A stretch of DNA of 64,000 nucleotides, from assembly GCF_900090325.1 (NCBI RefSeq), contig NZ_FMHW01000002.1:992001-1056000 (forward strand), given 5' to 3'. A program made the translations under genes and the position numbers. Source of the DNA: Micromonospora pallida (GTDB lineage: Bacteria; Actinomycetota; Actinomycetes; Mycobacteriales; Micromonosporaceae). This document shows, in pieces, positions 19,743 to 27,800 of this stretch. A model generated the notes under the pieces. That model was not told the DNA's origin. It ran no database searches and was given only the letters and a program-made list of their open reading frames with translations. Positions within the stretch are counted from its first letter, which is position 1, and the number at the start of each line of letters is the position of its first letter.

Positions 19743-21197
19743 TACGGCAGCCGCCGTTCGGGATCATGGCTGGAATCCGGGGTTGAGGCGTCGCGTGTAG
19801 TGGGATCGTCGGGCTCGGGCTTGATGGCGGCGCCGGAATTGTGACCAGCGCAAACGGTGGGCGAGGTCGCTGATCGGGCGGATGATGAAGGCGTTGATCA
19901 GACGGCGGACTTCGTTGACCGTGAGCTTGATCAGCCCGGTGCGCCCCGGGTCGTCGTCGGCTTTGCCTGCGGTGTCGGCGGCGCAGATCGCCAGGACGGC
20001 GAGGGCGGCCAGAGCGAGGATGGTGAAGCGGTGCCAGGAGTCCCAGCGGCGGACCTGGTGCTGGTCCAGACCGACCTGACTCTTGGCGGCCTGGAAGGCT
20101 TCCTCGACGGTCCAGCGGATCCCTGCCACCCGCACGAGCTGCGCGAGGGTGGCCGGCTGTGGTGTCCAACACCGGTAGAAGGCCAACTCTCCGGTGGAAG
20201 TGTTGCGCCTGATCAGGAGGCTGTGCCGGCCACCGTCGTCGGGGTCGGCGTCCGTGGTGACCTGATCGAGCCAGGCCCAGTCGTAGTAGCGGGGCCCTTT
20301 CGACCCGGCCCCAGCGCTGCGGCGCTGCCACGCCGAGGCGGGTAGTTCGGCGGCGATCCGGTCGGCACGAGCCTTGACCTTGCCACCGTCGAGCGGCACC
20401 AGATGGCTGCGGGACACGGCCAAGACGTAGCCCAGCCGTTGTCCGCGCAGCCGGTTGCGGAAGACGCTGCTGTTGCCGTACGCCTCGTCCGCTGCGGCCC
20501 ACGCCACCGGCACGCCGGCGTCAACGGCTGCGGTGATCATCTCGGCGGCCAACTCGGACTTCGTGGCGAACCCGATCTCGTCCGGGACACCGGCGGCCTG
20601 GCAGCGGCCCCGGTCCTCGGTCCACGACACCGGCAGGTAGACCCTGCGGTCGATCAGGGTGTGCCCGTCCCGGCCGGCGTAGCCGAGGAACACCCCGACC
20701 TGCGCGTTTTCGATCCTGCCGGCGGTGCCGGTGTACTGGCGTTGCACTCCGACGGTGTGCACGCCTTTCTTCAGATCACCGGTCTCGTCGACGACCAGGA
20801 CCGCCTCCGGGGCGCCGAACCGGCCGACGATCACCTGGCGCAGGTCGTCACGGACGGCCTCGGCGTCCCACACCGCCCGGAACAGCAGCCGCTGCATCGC
20901 ATCCGGGCGGGCGTGTCCGGCCTGCTCCGCCAACTGCCAACACGTCTTGACCTCGATATCCGACAGCAGCCCGGTCACGAACGCCGCCGCCGTCCGACGC
21001 GGCTCGACCCGCCCGAACCGGCCCGCGAACGAGGCGAGCACCCCGGCCAGAACCCGCTCCCACCCACCAGGGTTTACGCTGTGGCACGCGGCCACCGCCG
21101 AATCTGAAGTTATGTCCACAACATACAGACGATCACGCGGTGGCCGCCTCGCGTCCACCCCGCTCTACCAGCGGAATCTCAAACGGCGGCTGCCGTA
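19743..21197 (-). mobile_element. IS701-family insertion sequence, copy B (complete)
   Basis: 1455 bp with the same terminal inverted repeats as copy A (TACGGCAGCCGCCG). It is flanked by TTAG on both sides (19739-19742 and 21198-21201), a YTAR target duplication different from copy A. The target lies inside a tRNA-Arg 3' fragment. The orientation is the same as copy A. Confidence 0.93.
19764..21158 (-). CDS. IS701-family DDE transposase (copy B)
   Basis: 464 residues, intact, nearly the same as the copy A transposase with scattered substitutions (for example VTGLLSDIEVKTC versus VAGLLSDIEVKTC, and a different stretch around the AADTAGKADDDPG region near the C-terminus). The catalytic Asp, Asp and Glu are present in VVDETGDLKKG, AADEAYGNSS and WTVEEAFQAAKS. 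Divergence between the copies suggests independent arrival or a long separation. Probably active. Confidence 0.92.
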   Translation of the reverse strand: MDARRPPRDRLYVVDITSDSAVAACHSVNPGGWERVLAGVLASFAGRFGRVEPRRTAAAFVTGLLSDIEVKTCWQLAEQAGHARPDAMQRLLFRAVWDAEAVRDDLRQVIVGRFGAPEAVLVVDETGDLKKGVHTVGVQRQYTGTAGRIENAQVGVFLGYAGRDGHTLIDRRVYLPVSWTEDRGRCQAAGVPDEIGFATKSELAAEMITAAVDAGVPVAWAAADEAYGNSSVFRNRLRGQRLGYVLAVSRSHLVPLDGGKVKARADRIAAELPASAWQRRSAGAGSKGPRYYDWAWLDQVTTDADPDDGGRHSLLIRRNTSTGELAFYRCWTPQPATLAQLVRVAGIRWTVEEAFQAAKSQVGLDQHQVRRWDSWHRFTILALAALAVLAICAADTAGKADDDPGRTGLIKLTVNEVRRLINAFIIRPISDLAHRLRWSQFRRRHQARARRSHYTRRLNPGFQP

Positions 21198-21234
21198 TTA
21201 GGGGTTCGAGTCCCTTCGGGCGCGCAAGCAACAA

Positions 21235-21271
21235 AGGGGCCTGACTCGCGGAAGCGCGGGTCAGGCCCCTT
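21235..21271 (+). terminator. Intrinsic terminator after tRNA-Arg remnant
   Basis: Long hairpin: AGGGGCCTGACTCGC, a GGAA loop, then GCGCGGGTCAGGCCCCTT, followed by a T-containing stretch. It sits 11 bases after the tRNA acceptor end, the normal position for a tRNA terminator. Confidence 0.8.
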
Positions 21272-21524
21272 CATTCTGCGGTGCTCGGTGGGTGCTCGTG
21301 CGACGAGGATCCTGTCCGTTTGGCGGGTCCGGCTGGGTCCGCCGGCCCGGGCTGGTGTTCGTCCAGATCAACTGCTGGTCGTCGACCGTTGCGTCTGGCT
21401 GCCGCTGGAGACGGCGTCGGCGTCACTCTGTGAGATCCGACGAGGATGGCCGGGACTCGCTGGGCAGCGGCCCGGGTCGCGGGCCCCGGCTATTCTGGGC
21501 GCAGTCGTGAGGGGGTGCCGGGGC

Positions 21525-22463
21525 ATGGATGACGCAGGCCGCACCGCAGACGCCGAAGACGCCCCGCCCGGTCCCCGCGGCGATCGGCCGCTCGGCCGGC
21601 CCGCCCGCCCGGTCACCGCCATGCTTACGGCGGCCCTCCTCCTTCTGGCATCGACGGCCACCTGGTACATCGAACGGCGGTCCGATTCGCTGGAGCAGCA
21701 GCGGCGCCAGGACGAGCGGGCCCTGTTCGAACGGGCGTGCAACGACCCGGTTTCCGCCGCAGCCATGGTGATCAACATGCCGACCTTCGCCAGCCGTTGT
21801 CCGGTGGGGCTGCGACACCTGCTCTCGATACCGGCTGACGAGGTTCGCCCGGGCCCGGCGTTGGTCGACGCCTACCTGGACCGGCTGTTCGTCCTTCTCG
21901 GCGCCCAGGTTCCCGGCGGGGATGTCGGGCCGTACCTCAGCGCGCTGCACCGGGACGACGACCACGCCGCCGCTCTCCGCGCGGCGAATCGGGCGGTCCG
22001 GTCCTGCCAGGCGGTGCTGCCGACCGCCACGCCCACGCCCACGCCGGAAGCTTCCGGGCCACCGGTGGGCTTCTGGGACGACCCGCAGCGCATCGAGGTG
22101 CGCCCGCAACGTTCGACGGTGCGGGTGAGCGCCACGTCGGGCGGCGGCACGGTGATCGACGTCCGGGTGGTCGAGACGACCCCGTCCTGCCTGACCCGGA
22201 CACCAGGGGAGGCCCCGGTGCCGCGATACATCGGCACTACCGCCCTGAGCCTGTCCTTCAGCCCCGGCACCGGCCCGAGCGGGCAACGGGCGTGGCTACT
22301 CGACCGCATCAACGCTTGCCCGGTGTACCCGGACCCGCTGGCCTCGGCCCCGATCGTGAACGCAGATTCGATGTTTCGGCGCAGATCGATCAGAGTGGGT
22401 GTGGCTGACTCCCTCTTTGCCTACGCCGGGAGCGCCTGCCCATCGCCGACCAGCCCGCGGTGA
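21525..22463 (+). CDS. Membrane-anchored protein of unknown function
   Basis: 312 residues from the ATG at 21525, preceded by GAGGGGGTG at suitable distance; longer in-frame starts upstream have poor composition. One membrane segment near residues 28-46 (AMLTAALLLLASTATWYIE) follows a Pro/Arg-rich cytoplasmic N-terminus, then a charged, largely extracytoplasmic domain with a TPTPTPE linker near 175. The C-terminal half (STVRVSATSGGGTVIDVRV) looks beta-rich. I do not recognise the family. It is the first gene right of the tRNA attachment remnant and may be ordinary chromosome. Confidence 0.6.
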   Translation: MDDAGRTADAEDAPPGPRGDRPLGRPARPVTAMLTAALLLLASTATWYIERRSDSLEQQRRQDERALFERACNDPVSAAAMVINMPTFASRCPVGLRHLLSIPADEVRPGPALVDAYLDRLFVLLGAQVPGGDVGPYLSALHRDDDHAAALRAANRAVRSCQAVLPTATPTPTPEASGPPVGFWDDPQRIEVRPQRSTVRVSATSGGGTVIDVRVVETTPSCLTRTPGEAPVPRYIGTTALSLSFSPGTGPSGQRAWLLDRINACPVYPDPLASAPIVNADSMFRRRSIRVGVADSLFAYAGSACPSPTSPR

Positions 22464-22519
22464 GCCGCCTTCGGCCGCGGACAGCGATCCCGGATACGCC
22501 TCAGAAAGTGTTGAGAAGG

Positions 22520-22747
22520 CGGTCTCGTGGTCGTAGCCTGCGCAACTCCTCCAGCTCCGAGGTGGTCGGCCGGTTGTCACGCTGGCCCCGGTCGGCCTCG
22601 TTCTAGCGGATCCAGTTGCGCAACGCCTCGTGATGCACGCCGAGCTGCCGTGCCAACTGCCGGATCACCGGCTTCGGATCCGGGTCCCGGTACAGGCGCA
22701 CTGCACGTTTCACGCAGCTCATTGGGGTACTTCTTCGGTGCTGCCAC
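22520..22747 (-). pseudogene. IS3-family OrfA remnant
   Basis: From a GTG at 22745-22747 the minus strand reads MAAPKKYPNELRE, then after a frameshift VRLYRDPDPKPVIRQLARQL and GVHHEALRNWIR, followed by an in-frame TAG and NEADRGQRDNRP. This is the helix-turn-helix OrfA of an IS3-type element. The frameshift, the stop and the absence of OrfB make it dead. Confidence 0.75.
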
Positions 22748-23256
22748 GGATGACTTCCCTCAGCGCCAGCAGAGCATGATCGAAAGCCTCCGAGCTACCG
22801 GGGGAACCTCGGACCGACTTGCAGTCCCCTACACCTTCACGCCTCTGTTGAGTCAGACCGCGGCCGGCGCCAGACCGGGTCACACACCCCTCTTGGAGCC
22901 AACCCACAGGCAGCAGTCACTTCACGAGCGAACCCAGAGCCCTGGTTACAAGTCGGTCACTTCATGGTTCTGCCGGTGGACGGATGACCGCATCCGCTCA
23001 TCGAAAGATCCGGACGCCCGCCCGGGCCCGTCCTGCCACGGGGTCAACTTGCACGTGGAACCGACAAGACTCAGGCTCGCTGCGCTGCCTGGGCCGATGA
23101 CCGCAGTGGAGTGAGCCAGTCGCGGCGCCGTCGGGTCGAGGGCCACATGCGTAACGCGCCGATGTCGTCCACGTCGGCGGTGCCAATCAGCGTTTCGACG
23201 CGCTCGCCGATCACCGACTGGTGACGAATCCGTGGTAGCCGTAGCCGGGGAGACCC
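22748..23256. other. Gap, no clear gene
   Basis: About 500 bases. A minus-strand stretch near 23110-23240 reads SRIRHQSVIGERVETL and DDIGALRMWPSTRRR, which looks protein-like and may be a fragment of a lost gene, but it has no start and I cannot name it. Nothing else was seen. Confidence 0.35.
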
Positions 23257-24108
23257 CTACCGTGGGTCGAGGTCGCTCGACACCGGCAGGCTCAGCCGTT
23301 CGGGCAGACGTCGAATCAGCCACCAGCCGTACACGACGAACAGCAGAGCGATCACCGCCTGCCACCACAGCGGGGCTGCGCCCGGGCTGCGGAGCTGCAC
23401 GAAATTGTCTGACGCGTGCAGCACGACCAGTGGCCAGATCGTGCCGAGATGCCAGCGCATCGCCGCTAGCCCGAATCCGTACGCGGTGGTGCTGATCACC
23501 TGTGCGACCGTGTCGTCCCAAGGACGTCCGAACCACAGGGCGCTCAAGGCGTGGCCGAGTCCGAACAGCACACCCACCCAGACAGCAGCGCGCGTCGGAC
23601 CGAGGCGGGCGAGCACATGCTGGTTGACCCCACGGCTGAGAGACTCCTCGGCGACACCGACGGCCAGCATGGTCACGGCAGTACTGATCAACACGGTGAC
23701 CGAACCGGTGAGGCCCGGGGCCGTGTACGACAAGATGACGGCCACGATCGGCAGGCACCACCACCACGAGCGATCAGGGCTCCGCCAGCCCAGAGCGGCA
23801 CGGCGCCACCAACCCATCCAGGCGGCCAGCACGAGGACCCCGGCTGCGGTGCCGGCGTTGACCAGCGCGGGACCCAGATCCGGGAACCAGGAGGCGGACA
23901 AGCCCCCGACGAGATCTGCCAGGGCGAACAACACGACGTGCCATGCCAGCGTCAATCCGGCAGCGACCCCGATCGGCGTCCGACGTGCCCAATGCTCGAT
24001 TCGTCCACGCACCCGCAGACCATATGGCAGGCACGTCTCTGTGGGGCATCGCGACGATGGCTGTTCTAACCAGGCGGCCTCTTGAGCACCAGAATCACGA
24101 CGCCACAT
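23257..24108 (-). CDS. CPBP-family intramembrane metalloprotease
   Basis: Up to 283 residues. The CPBP (CAAX/ABI) motifs are present: EESLSRG (E-E-x3-R) near residue 155, GLGHALSALWFG near 185, and VVLHASDNFVQL near 225, on at least six hydrophobic segments. Members cleave membrane-associated prenylated or bacteriocin-related peptides; the bacterial substrate is usually unknown. The first 30 residues are polar and cysteine-containing, so the true start may be the GTG giving MRGRIEHWARRTPIG. It stands alone; neighbours are transposase fragments. Confidence 0.75.
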   Translation of the reverse strand: MWRRDSGAQEAAWLEQPSSRCPTETCLPYGLRVRGRIEHWARRTPIGVAAGLTLAWHVVLFALADLVGGLSASWFPDLGPALVNAGTAAGVLVLAAWMGWWRRAALGWRSPDRSWWWCLPIVAVILSYTAPGLTGSVTVLISTAVTMLAVGVAEESLSRGVNQHVLARLGPTRAAVWVGVLFGLGHALSALWFGRPWDDTVAQVISTTAYGFGLAAMRWHLGTIWPLVVLHASDNFVQLRSPGAAPLWWQAVIALLFVVYGWWLIRRLPERLSLPVSSDLDPR

Positions 24109-24298
24109 TGCGCCACGATCACAAGTACTGAGGCCTTCTCATCGTGACGGCGCTGGTCACGGGTGGCACGGTGGTGCGGGGATCGACGTAGGGCGAGGTG
24201 CCCGGTAAGACAGCAGCCGACCAAGATCACCGGCACCAGTCCCTCCCGGAACCGGCACACCTATAGAAGCGTCCGATGCCCCAACCGGGAGCCTCGCT

Positions 24299-24440
24299 GT
24301 GTTGTCTCACCCGTCTGCGCTCGCGCTGGCCCATCTCCGTAACGGTGACACCGTCACCCGTCTGGCCTGCGGCTTCGCAGTCAGCGTCACGACCGCTTGG
24401 CGGTACGCCCGAGAAGCCACCGGCCTACTCGCGGCTGCAC
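24299..24440 (+). pseudogene. IS5-family transposase fragment
   Basis: The stretch LSHPSALALAHLRNGDT and ACGFAVSVTTAWRYAREA is the N-terminal helix-turn-helix part of IS5-type DDE transposases. The catalytic part is missing and the frame degenerates after about 24440. Confidence 0.7.
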
Positions 24441-24616
24441 GCCGAGGATCTGAACGCGGCCACACGGCGCATCGGCCGGCTCGCGTACGCGAGGTCGTCG
24501 CGGACTGCGCCGGACGCTCGTCTGGGCCGCGCTTGAGCAGCTCACGCGATGTGCGCGGGTTCTAGCGCCGTACAGGCATGCTGGGAGTGCTCATGCCTCA
24601 GGCGAAATAGGAGTCA

Positions 24617-24780
24617 CATGGTTCACCAAACGGTTAGCACCGACTGGGACGCTGAACTCGTGCCCCACGGTGGCGGAGTCGAAGCCGGACGTGTGGATCG
24701 GCGATTTCAAGCAGGCGGGGCGGCAGGTCACCGTGCAGATGCCGTTGGTCGAAGGAGGGTCACGGCAGCCGGATCGCTGA
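24617..24780 (+). pseudogene. Small frameshifted actinobacterial gene
   Basis: An ATG at 24618 with AGGAG upstream opens one frame, but the protein-like reading is one base over: FTKRLAPTGTLNSCPTVAES, then KPDVWIGDFKQAGRQVTVQ, ending at TGA 24778-24780. The pattern (GTLN.CPTV) resembles a small conserved actinobacterial protein of unknown function. One extra base after the ATG would explain the break. It lies just upstream of the membrane protein gene at 24827 on the same strand and may once have been co-transcribed. Confidence 0.35.
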
Positions 24781-24826
24781 CGCAGCTCGACGGACCTTGC
24801 CGTGGACCCGTGGCGGAGGTGGTCCG

Positions 24827-25882
24827 ATGACGTCGCGCTTCGATGACGTCGCGCTTCGCGTCCCCGTCGATCCTGCGCTCGCCCGTGCGGAGGGTCGCGA
24901 TCTGATACGTCACGAAGGTGGACGTTTCGGCGAGGCCGCGGCCGGAAGTCGGATCGTGTTCCAGGCTGCCGTACTTGTGGTCGGTGCGGGGGTGCTGGCC
25001 GCCCTGTACGTGCTAATGGTGCAGCTCATGTTCGGGGCGCCCGGCGCCGATGCCACGACGGTGGTGATCGCAGGTCTCATGGTGGTGCCGCTCGCCGTGA
25101 TGCAGATCCGGGGTGTCGTCCGGGGGCGTCGGGCCGCGGAGGTCGGCTGGTACCGGCTGAGGCGCTTCACCGAGGCGAATGGGATGTCCTACACAGCCAT
25201 CGAGAAGGATCCGGTCCGACCGGCGGCCTTGTTCCGCGTCGGATCGTCGCGTGTCGCGGGCGATCTGGTGACGGCGACTGCGCATCGTCCGTTCGAGGTC
25301 GCGAACTACGCCTACGACACATGGACGGCACGGACGCGCATGCCGCACACGGCCTGCTACGTCATGTTCACGGTGCGGACAGCGTTGCCGCCGATGACGC
25401 TGGTGACCGCCGCGCGAGATATCCCGTCGTGCGCGTGGACGGTGCCGCCGTCGCAGCGGCCGTTGGTGATAGGCGGCTCGTTCGACGCGCATTTCCAGGT
25501 TCACTGCGCACCGCAGGATGACGACGCCGTCCGGAGGCTGCTCACCCCCGAGGTGCAGGAGACGCTCGTCGAGCTCGCGGGGAACTGCGACGTCGAGATC
25601 GTCGACGGCCGGGTCTTCTTCATCGCCCGTCGGGCGCTGCCGAACACAACTCCCGCATTTTGGGAGTGGATCGAGGACCTCGCCGCGCTGGTGGGCGAGC
25701 AACTGGACCGACAGGGCGGTTCTGCCGTGCCGGGCATGCGAGTCGCGGATGAGGCGCGTCGATCGCGCAGAGCAGGGCTGTTCGAGAGGACGAGGGTGCG
25801 TGGAAGCGCGGTCGTCGGCTGCCTGATCCCGTTGCTGTTCGGAGTCGTCGCGCCGGCTGTCATCAGCGCGATCATGCGGTAG
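24827..25882 (+). CDS. Membrane protein of unknown function
   Basis: 351 residues from the ATG at 24827 (GCGGAGGTGG upstream is a good RBS). Two hydrophobic segments lie near residues 45-65 and 75-93, then a long soluble middle domain, and a C-terminal segment (GCLIPLLFGVVAPAVISAIM) near 330-350. No known domain is recognised. The first 16 bases, ATGACGTCGCGCTTCG, are repeated in tandem at 24827-24858, and 16 is not a multiple of three. Removing one copy would join the protein to an upstream frame reading VDPWRRWSDDVALR, so the present N-terminus may be the product of this duplication. Confidence 0.65.
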   Translation: MTSRFDDVALRVPVDPALARAEGRDLIRHEGGRFGEAAAGSRIVFQAAVLVVGAGVLAALYVLMVQLMFGAPGADATTVVIAGLMVVPLAVMQIRGVVRGRRAAEVGWYRLRRFTEANGMSYTAIEKDPVRPAALFRVGSSRVAGDLVTATAHRPFEVANYAYDTWTARTRMPHTACYVMFTVRTALPPMTLVTAARDIPSCAWTVPPSQRPLVIGGSFDAHFQVHCAPQDDDAVRRLLTPEVQETLVELAGNCDVEIVDGRVFFIARRALPNTTPAFWEWIEDLAALVGEQLDRQGGSAVPGMRVADEARRSRRAGLFERTRVRGSAVVGCLIPLLFGVVAPAVISAIMR

Positions 25883-25929
25883 ACGCACGCTCGACTACGA
25901 AGGGGAGGGGCTCGGCGTCGGGGTGCTGC

Positions 25930-26140
25930 CGCCCGTTCGTCGACGATGGTGAGCTGGTCGACTCGACATCGGCGCCCCGGCGTCAGGGCGAGCAGGGGGC
26001 CGACGGTGTCGATGACCCGATGCGCGGCGGAGTGCGACACCCCGAACAGCGGGCCGATCTGGCGCATGGGTCAGGTTCGTGCGCCAGTACGCGGCCACCA
26101 GCAGCACCCGGTCGGCGAGGTCGAGAGACCACTGCCGGCC
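25930..26140 (-). pseudogene. IS5-family transposase fragment
   Basis: The minus strand reads LADRVLLVAAYWRTNLT, then in the next frame MRQIGPLFGVSHSAAHRVID and TVGPLLALTPGRRCRVD. This is the N-terminal DNA-binding part of an IS5-type transposase with one frameshift and no catalytic domain. It is distinct from the fragment at 24299. Confidence 0.7.
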
Positions 26141-26144
26141 CGGC

Positions 26145-26861
26145 TTAGGGGGTTGTCATTGCGTCGTCGATGCCGGTCTGGCGCGGGCCCAGGAAGCTCG
26201 GATCGCGTCCGGTGATGATGTCGGCGACGGCCTTGATGTTTGCGGCCCGCTCCCGGATGGCGCCGCGCAGCCAGGCGAGTTGCTGGTGGCGGACGGTGTT
26301 GTCGCCGACCCCGGTCGTGTCGATGCCCGCCTCGCGGCACAGGGCGACCGCCCGTTCGATGTGGAACGACTGGGTGACCACGATCATGTGCTCGACGCCG
26401 AAGACCTGTCGCGCTCGTATGCACGAGTCGTAGGTGTCGTATCCGGCGTGGTCCTGGACAATCTTGTGGTTCGGCACGCCTCGCTCCACCAGCCAGCGGC
26501 GCATGGCGCCCGGCTCGTCGTAGCCTGCCCTGGAGCCTTGGTCCCCGGAGACGAGGATCGCCCGCGCGGTGCCGTTCTCGTAGAGCTGCCGGGCGAGTTC
26601 GAGGCGGGCGGCGAGGAAGCTGGACGGGGTGCCGTCCGGGTCGACTCGCGCGCCGAGGACGAGTACGACCGGCGCGTCAGGTACGTCGTCGATTCTGTAG
26701 ATGTGGCCGTCGGCGCGGGCGCCCACCCACGCTCCGCTGCCAAGGACCGCGGCCGGAGTGGCCACGGCGATCGCGAGCATGGGCCCCAGGAGGATTCGTC
26801 GCCACTGCTTTCGCTTTTGCCTGGGCTTTGTCGGATGCCTGGCGGTCTTGTTCCTGATCAC
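26145..26861 (-). CDS. SanA/YdcF-like (DUF218) membrane-anchored protein
   Basis: 238 residues from GTG at 26861, preceded by AGGAG. After a basic N-terminus there is one membrane segment (ILLGPMLAIAVATPAAVLG), then a DUF218 domain: APVVLVLGARVDPDGTPSS, LARQLYENGTARAILVSG, the acidic DEPGAMRRWLVERGVP and VTQSFHIERAVALCREAG. The family includes E. coli SanA, ElyC and YdcF, linked to envelope barrier function and envelope polysaccharide precursors; the biochemical reaction is unsettled. The start avoids an artificial fusion to the short-chain dehydrogenase upstream, which is in the same frame only because of that gene's deletion. Confidence 0.8.
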   Translation of the reverse strand: MIRNKTARHPTKPRQKRKQWRRILLGPMLAIAVATPAAVLGSGAWVGARADGHIYRIDDVPDAPVVLVLGARVDPDGTPSSFLAARLELARQLYENGTARAILVSGDQGSRAGYDEPGAMRRWLVERGVPNHKIVQDHAGYDTYDSCIRARQVFGVEHMIVVTQSFHIERAVALCREAGIDTTGVGDNTVRHQQLAWLRGAIRERAANIKAVADIITGRDPSFLGPRQTGIDDAMTTP

Positions 26862-27024
26862 GCCGCTACTCCTGGTCGGCGGGTGCCACCGCCGGCCGCT
26901 GATCTTGAGGCTGCGGCGTGCGGTCGGAAGTTGACTAGGTACGCGGATCCCATCGTGCCCTTCAGGTTCTGGCGGAAGTGGGGTGAGGTGACGCGCGGTG
27001 GAGCCCGCGCATCGTCGCGGAGGT

Positions 27025-27731
27025 CTACCTGGCTTCGGGTTCGAGGAGTCGGTGGGTCTCATGCCAGAGTTCGGCTTGCAGGCTCGGGTCGTTTCCGGGT
27101 GGTGTGGGGTTGATCTGGCGGGCTCCGCGGACGGTGTAGTAGCCGCCGGTGTGTCCGGTGAAGCGGGAGTCGGTGGCAAGGGTGACGATGAGGCCGGCGC
27201 CGCGCGCAGGGTCACCGATCCCGAGCCGGGTGAGAACTTCTTCGAGGGCGCCGGCGAAGCGGAGCTCGCGGCCGAGGCCGGTGGTGTTGAAGCCGGGGTT
27301 GAGGCAGTTCGCGGTGATGGTGGTGCCGGCGAGACGACGTTGACGATCCTGGCGGCAGGGGCCCGGTGAAGTGCGGGCAGCAATGTGTGGGTCAGCAGCC
27401 AGGGCGCGAGGTAGTTGACGGCGACCATCTCGGGGTGGCCGTCGGGGGTGGTGCGCGGCTGGAAGGCGTGGAGGCCGGCGTTGTTGACGAGGACGTCGAT
27501 GTGGTCGTAGCGGCCGGCGATCTCGTTGCCGATGCGCCGGACGTCGTCGAGCCGGGTGAAGTCGCCGAGGAATGCGTCCACGCGGTCCGTGCCGATCTCC
27601 TGGCAGGTCTGTTCCGCCTTTTCCCGGCTGCGGGCGGTGATGATGATGCGGGCGCCCTGTTGGGCGAGTGTGATGGCGGCCAGGCGGCCGAGTCCGCTGG
27701 TGGCGCCGGTGATGACGATCGTGGGTTCCAT
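27025..27731 (-). pseudogene. Short-chain dehydrogenase with deleted active site
   Basis: The N-terminal Rossmann part is normal: TIVITGATSGLGRLAAITL (TGxxxGxG), DVLVNNAGLHAF (NNAG), and LHRAPAARIVNVVS. The next codons jump, in another frame, to AGTTITANCLNPGFNTTGLG and GGYYTVRGARQ, ending at 27025. The roughly 40-50 residues that normally hold the Tyr-x3-Lys catalytic pair are gone and the frame is shifted at the deletion. Therefore no active enzyme is made. The coding strand continues open by chance into the SanA-like gene. Confidence 0.85.
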
Positions 27732-27800
27732 GACAGTCCTGTTCCCGGTTGTCGGCGCTGGCTTATGCGGTGACGAAAGTTGTGGTCGGCTGTGACGGTG

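Larger units (their letters stand above)
19715..21224 (+). other. tRNA-Arg(ACG) 3' half interrupted by IS701 copy B (attachment-site remnant)
   Basis: Bases 19715-19742 (GCATCTGACTACGG then AATCAGAAGGTTAG) look like the anticodon arm and variable region of tRNA-Arg, with one extra A in the anticodon loop. After the 1455-bp IS the sequence resumes at 21201 with GGGGTTCGAGTCCC and TTCGGGCGCG, a T arm and acceptor strand. Joining across one copy of the TTAG duplication restores a continuous tRNA 3' half. The 5' half (D arm and acceptor 5' strand) is absent to the left, so this is an att-type remnant, not a working tRNA. The strong hairpin directly downstream is the expected tRNA terminator. Confidence 0.75.

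Noticed and set aside
26145..27731. Single 528-codon protein joining SDR and SanA-like parts
   Set aside because: The linker is out of frame for the SDR C-terminus; the SDR has its own continuation and stop in another frame and the SanA gene has its own RBS and GTG.
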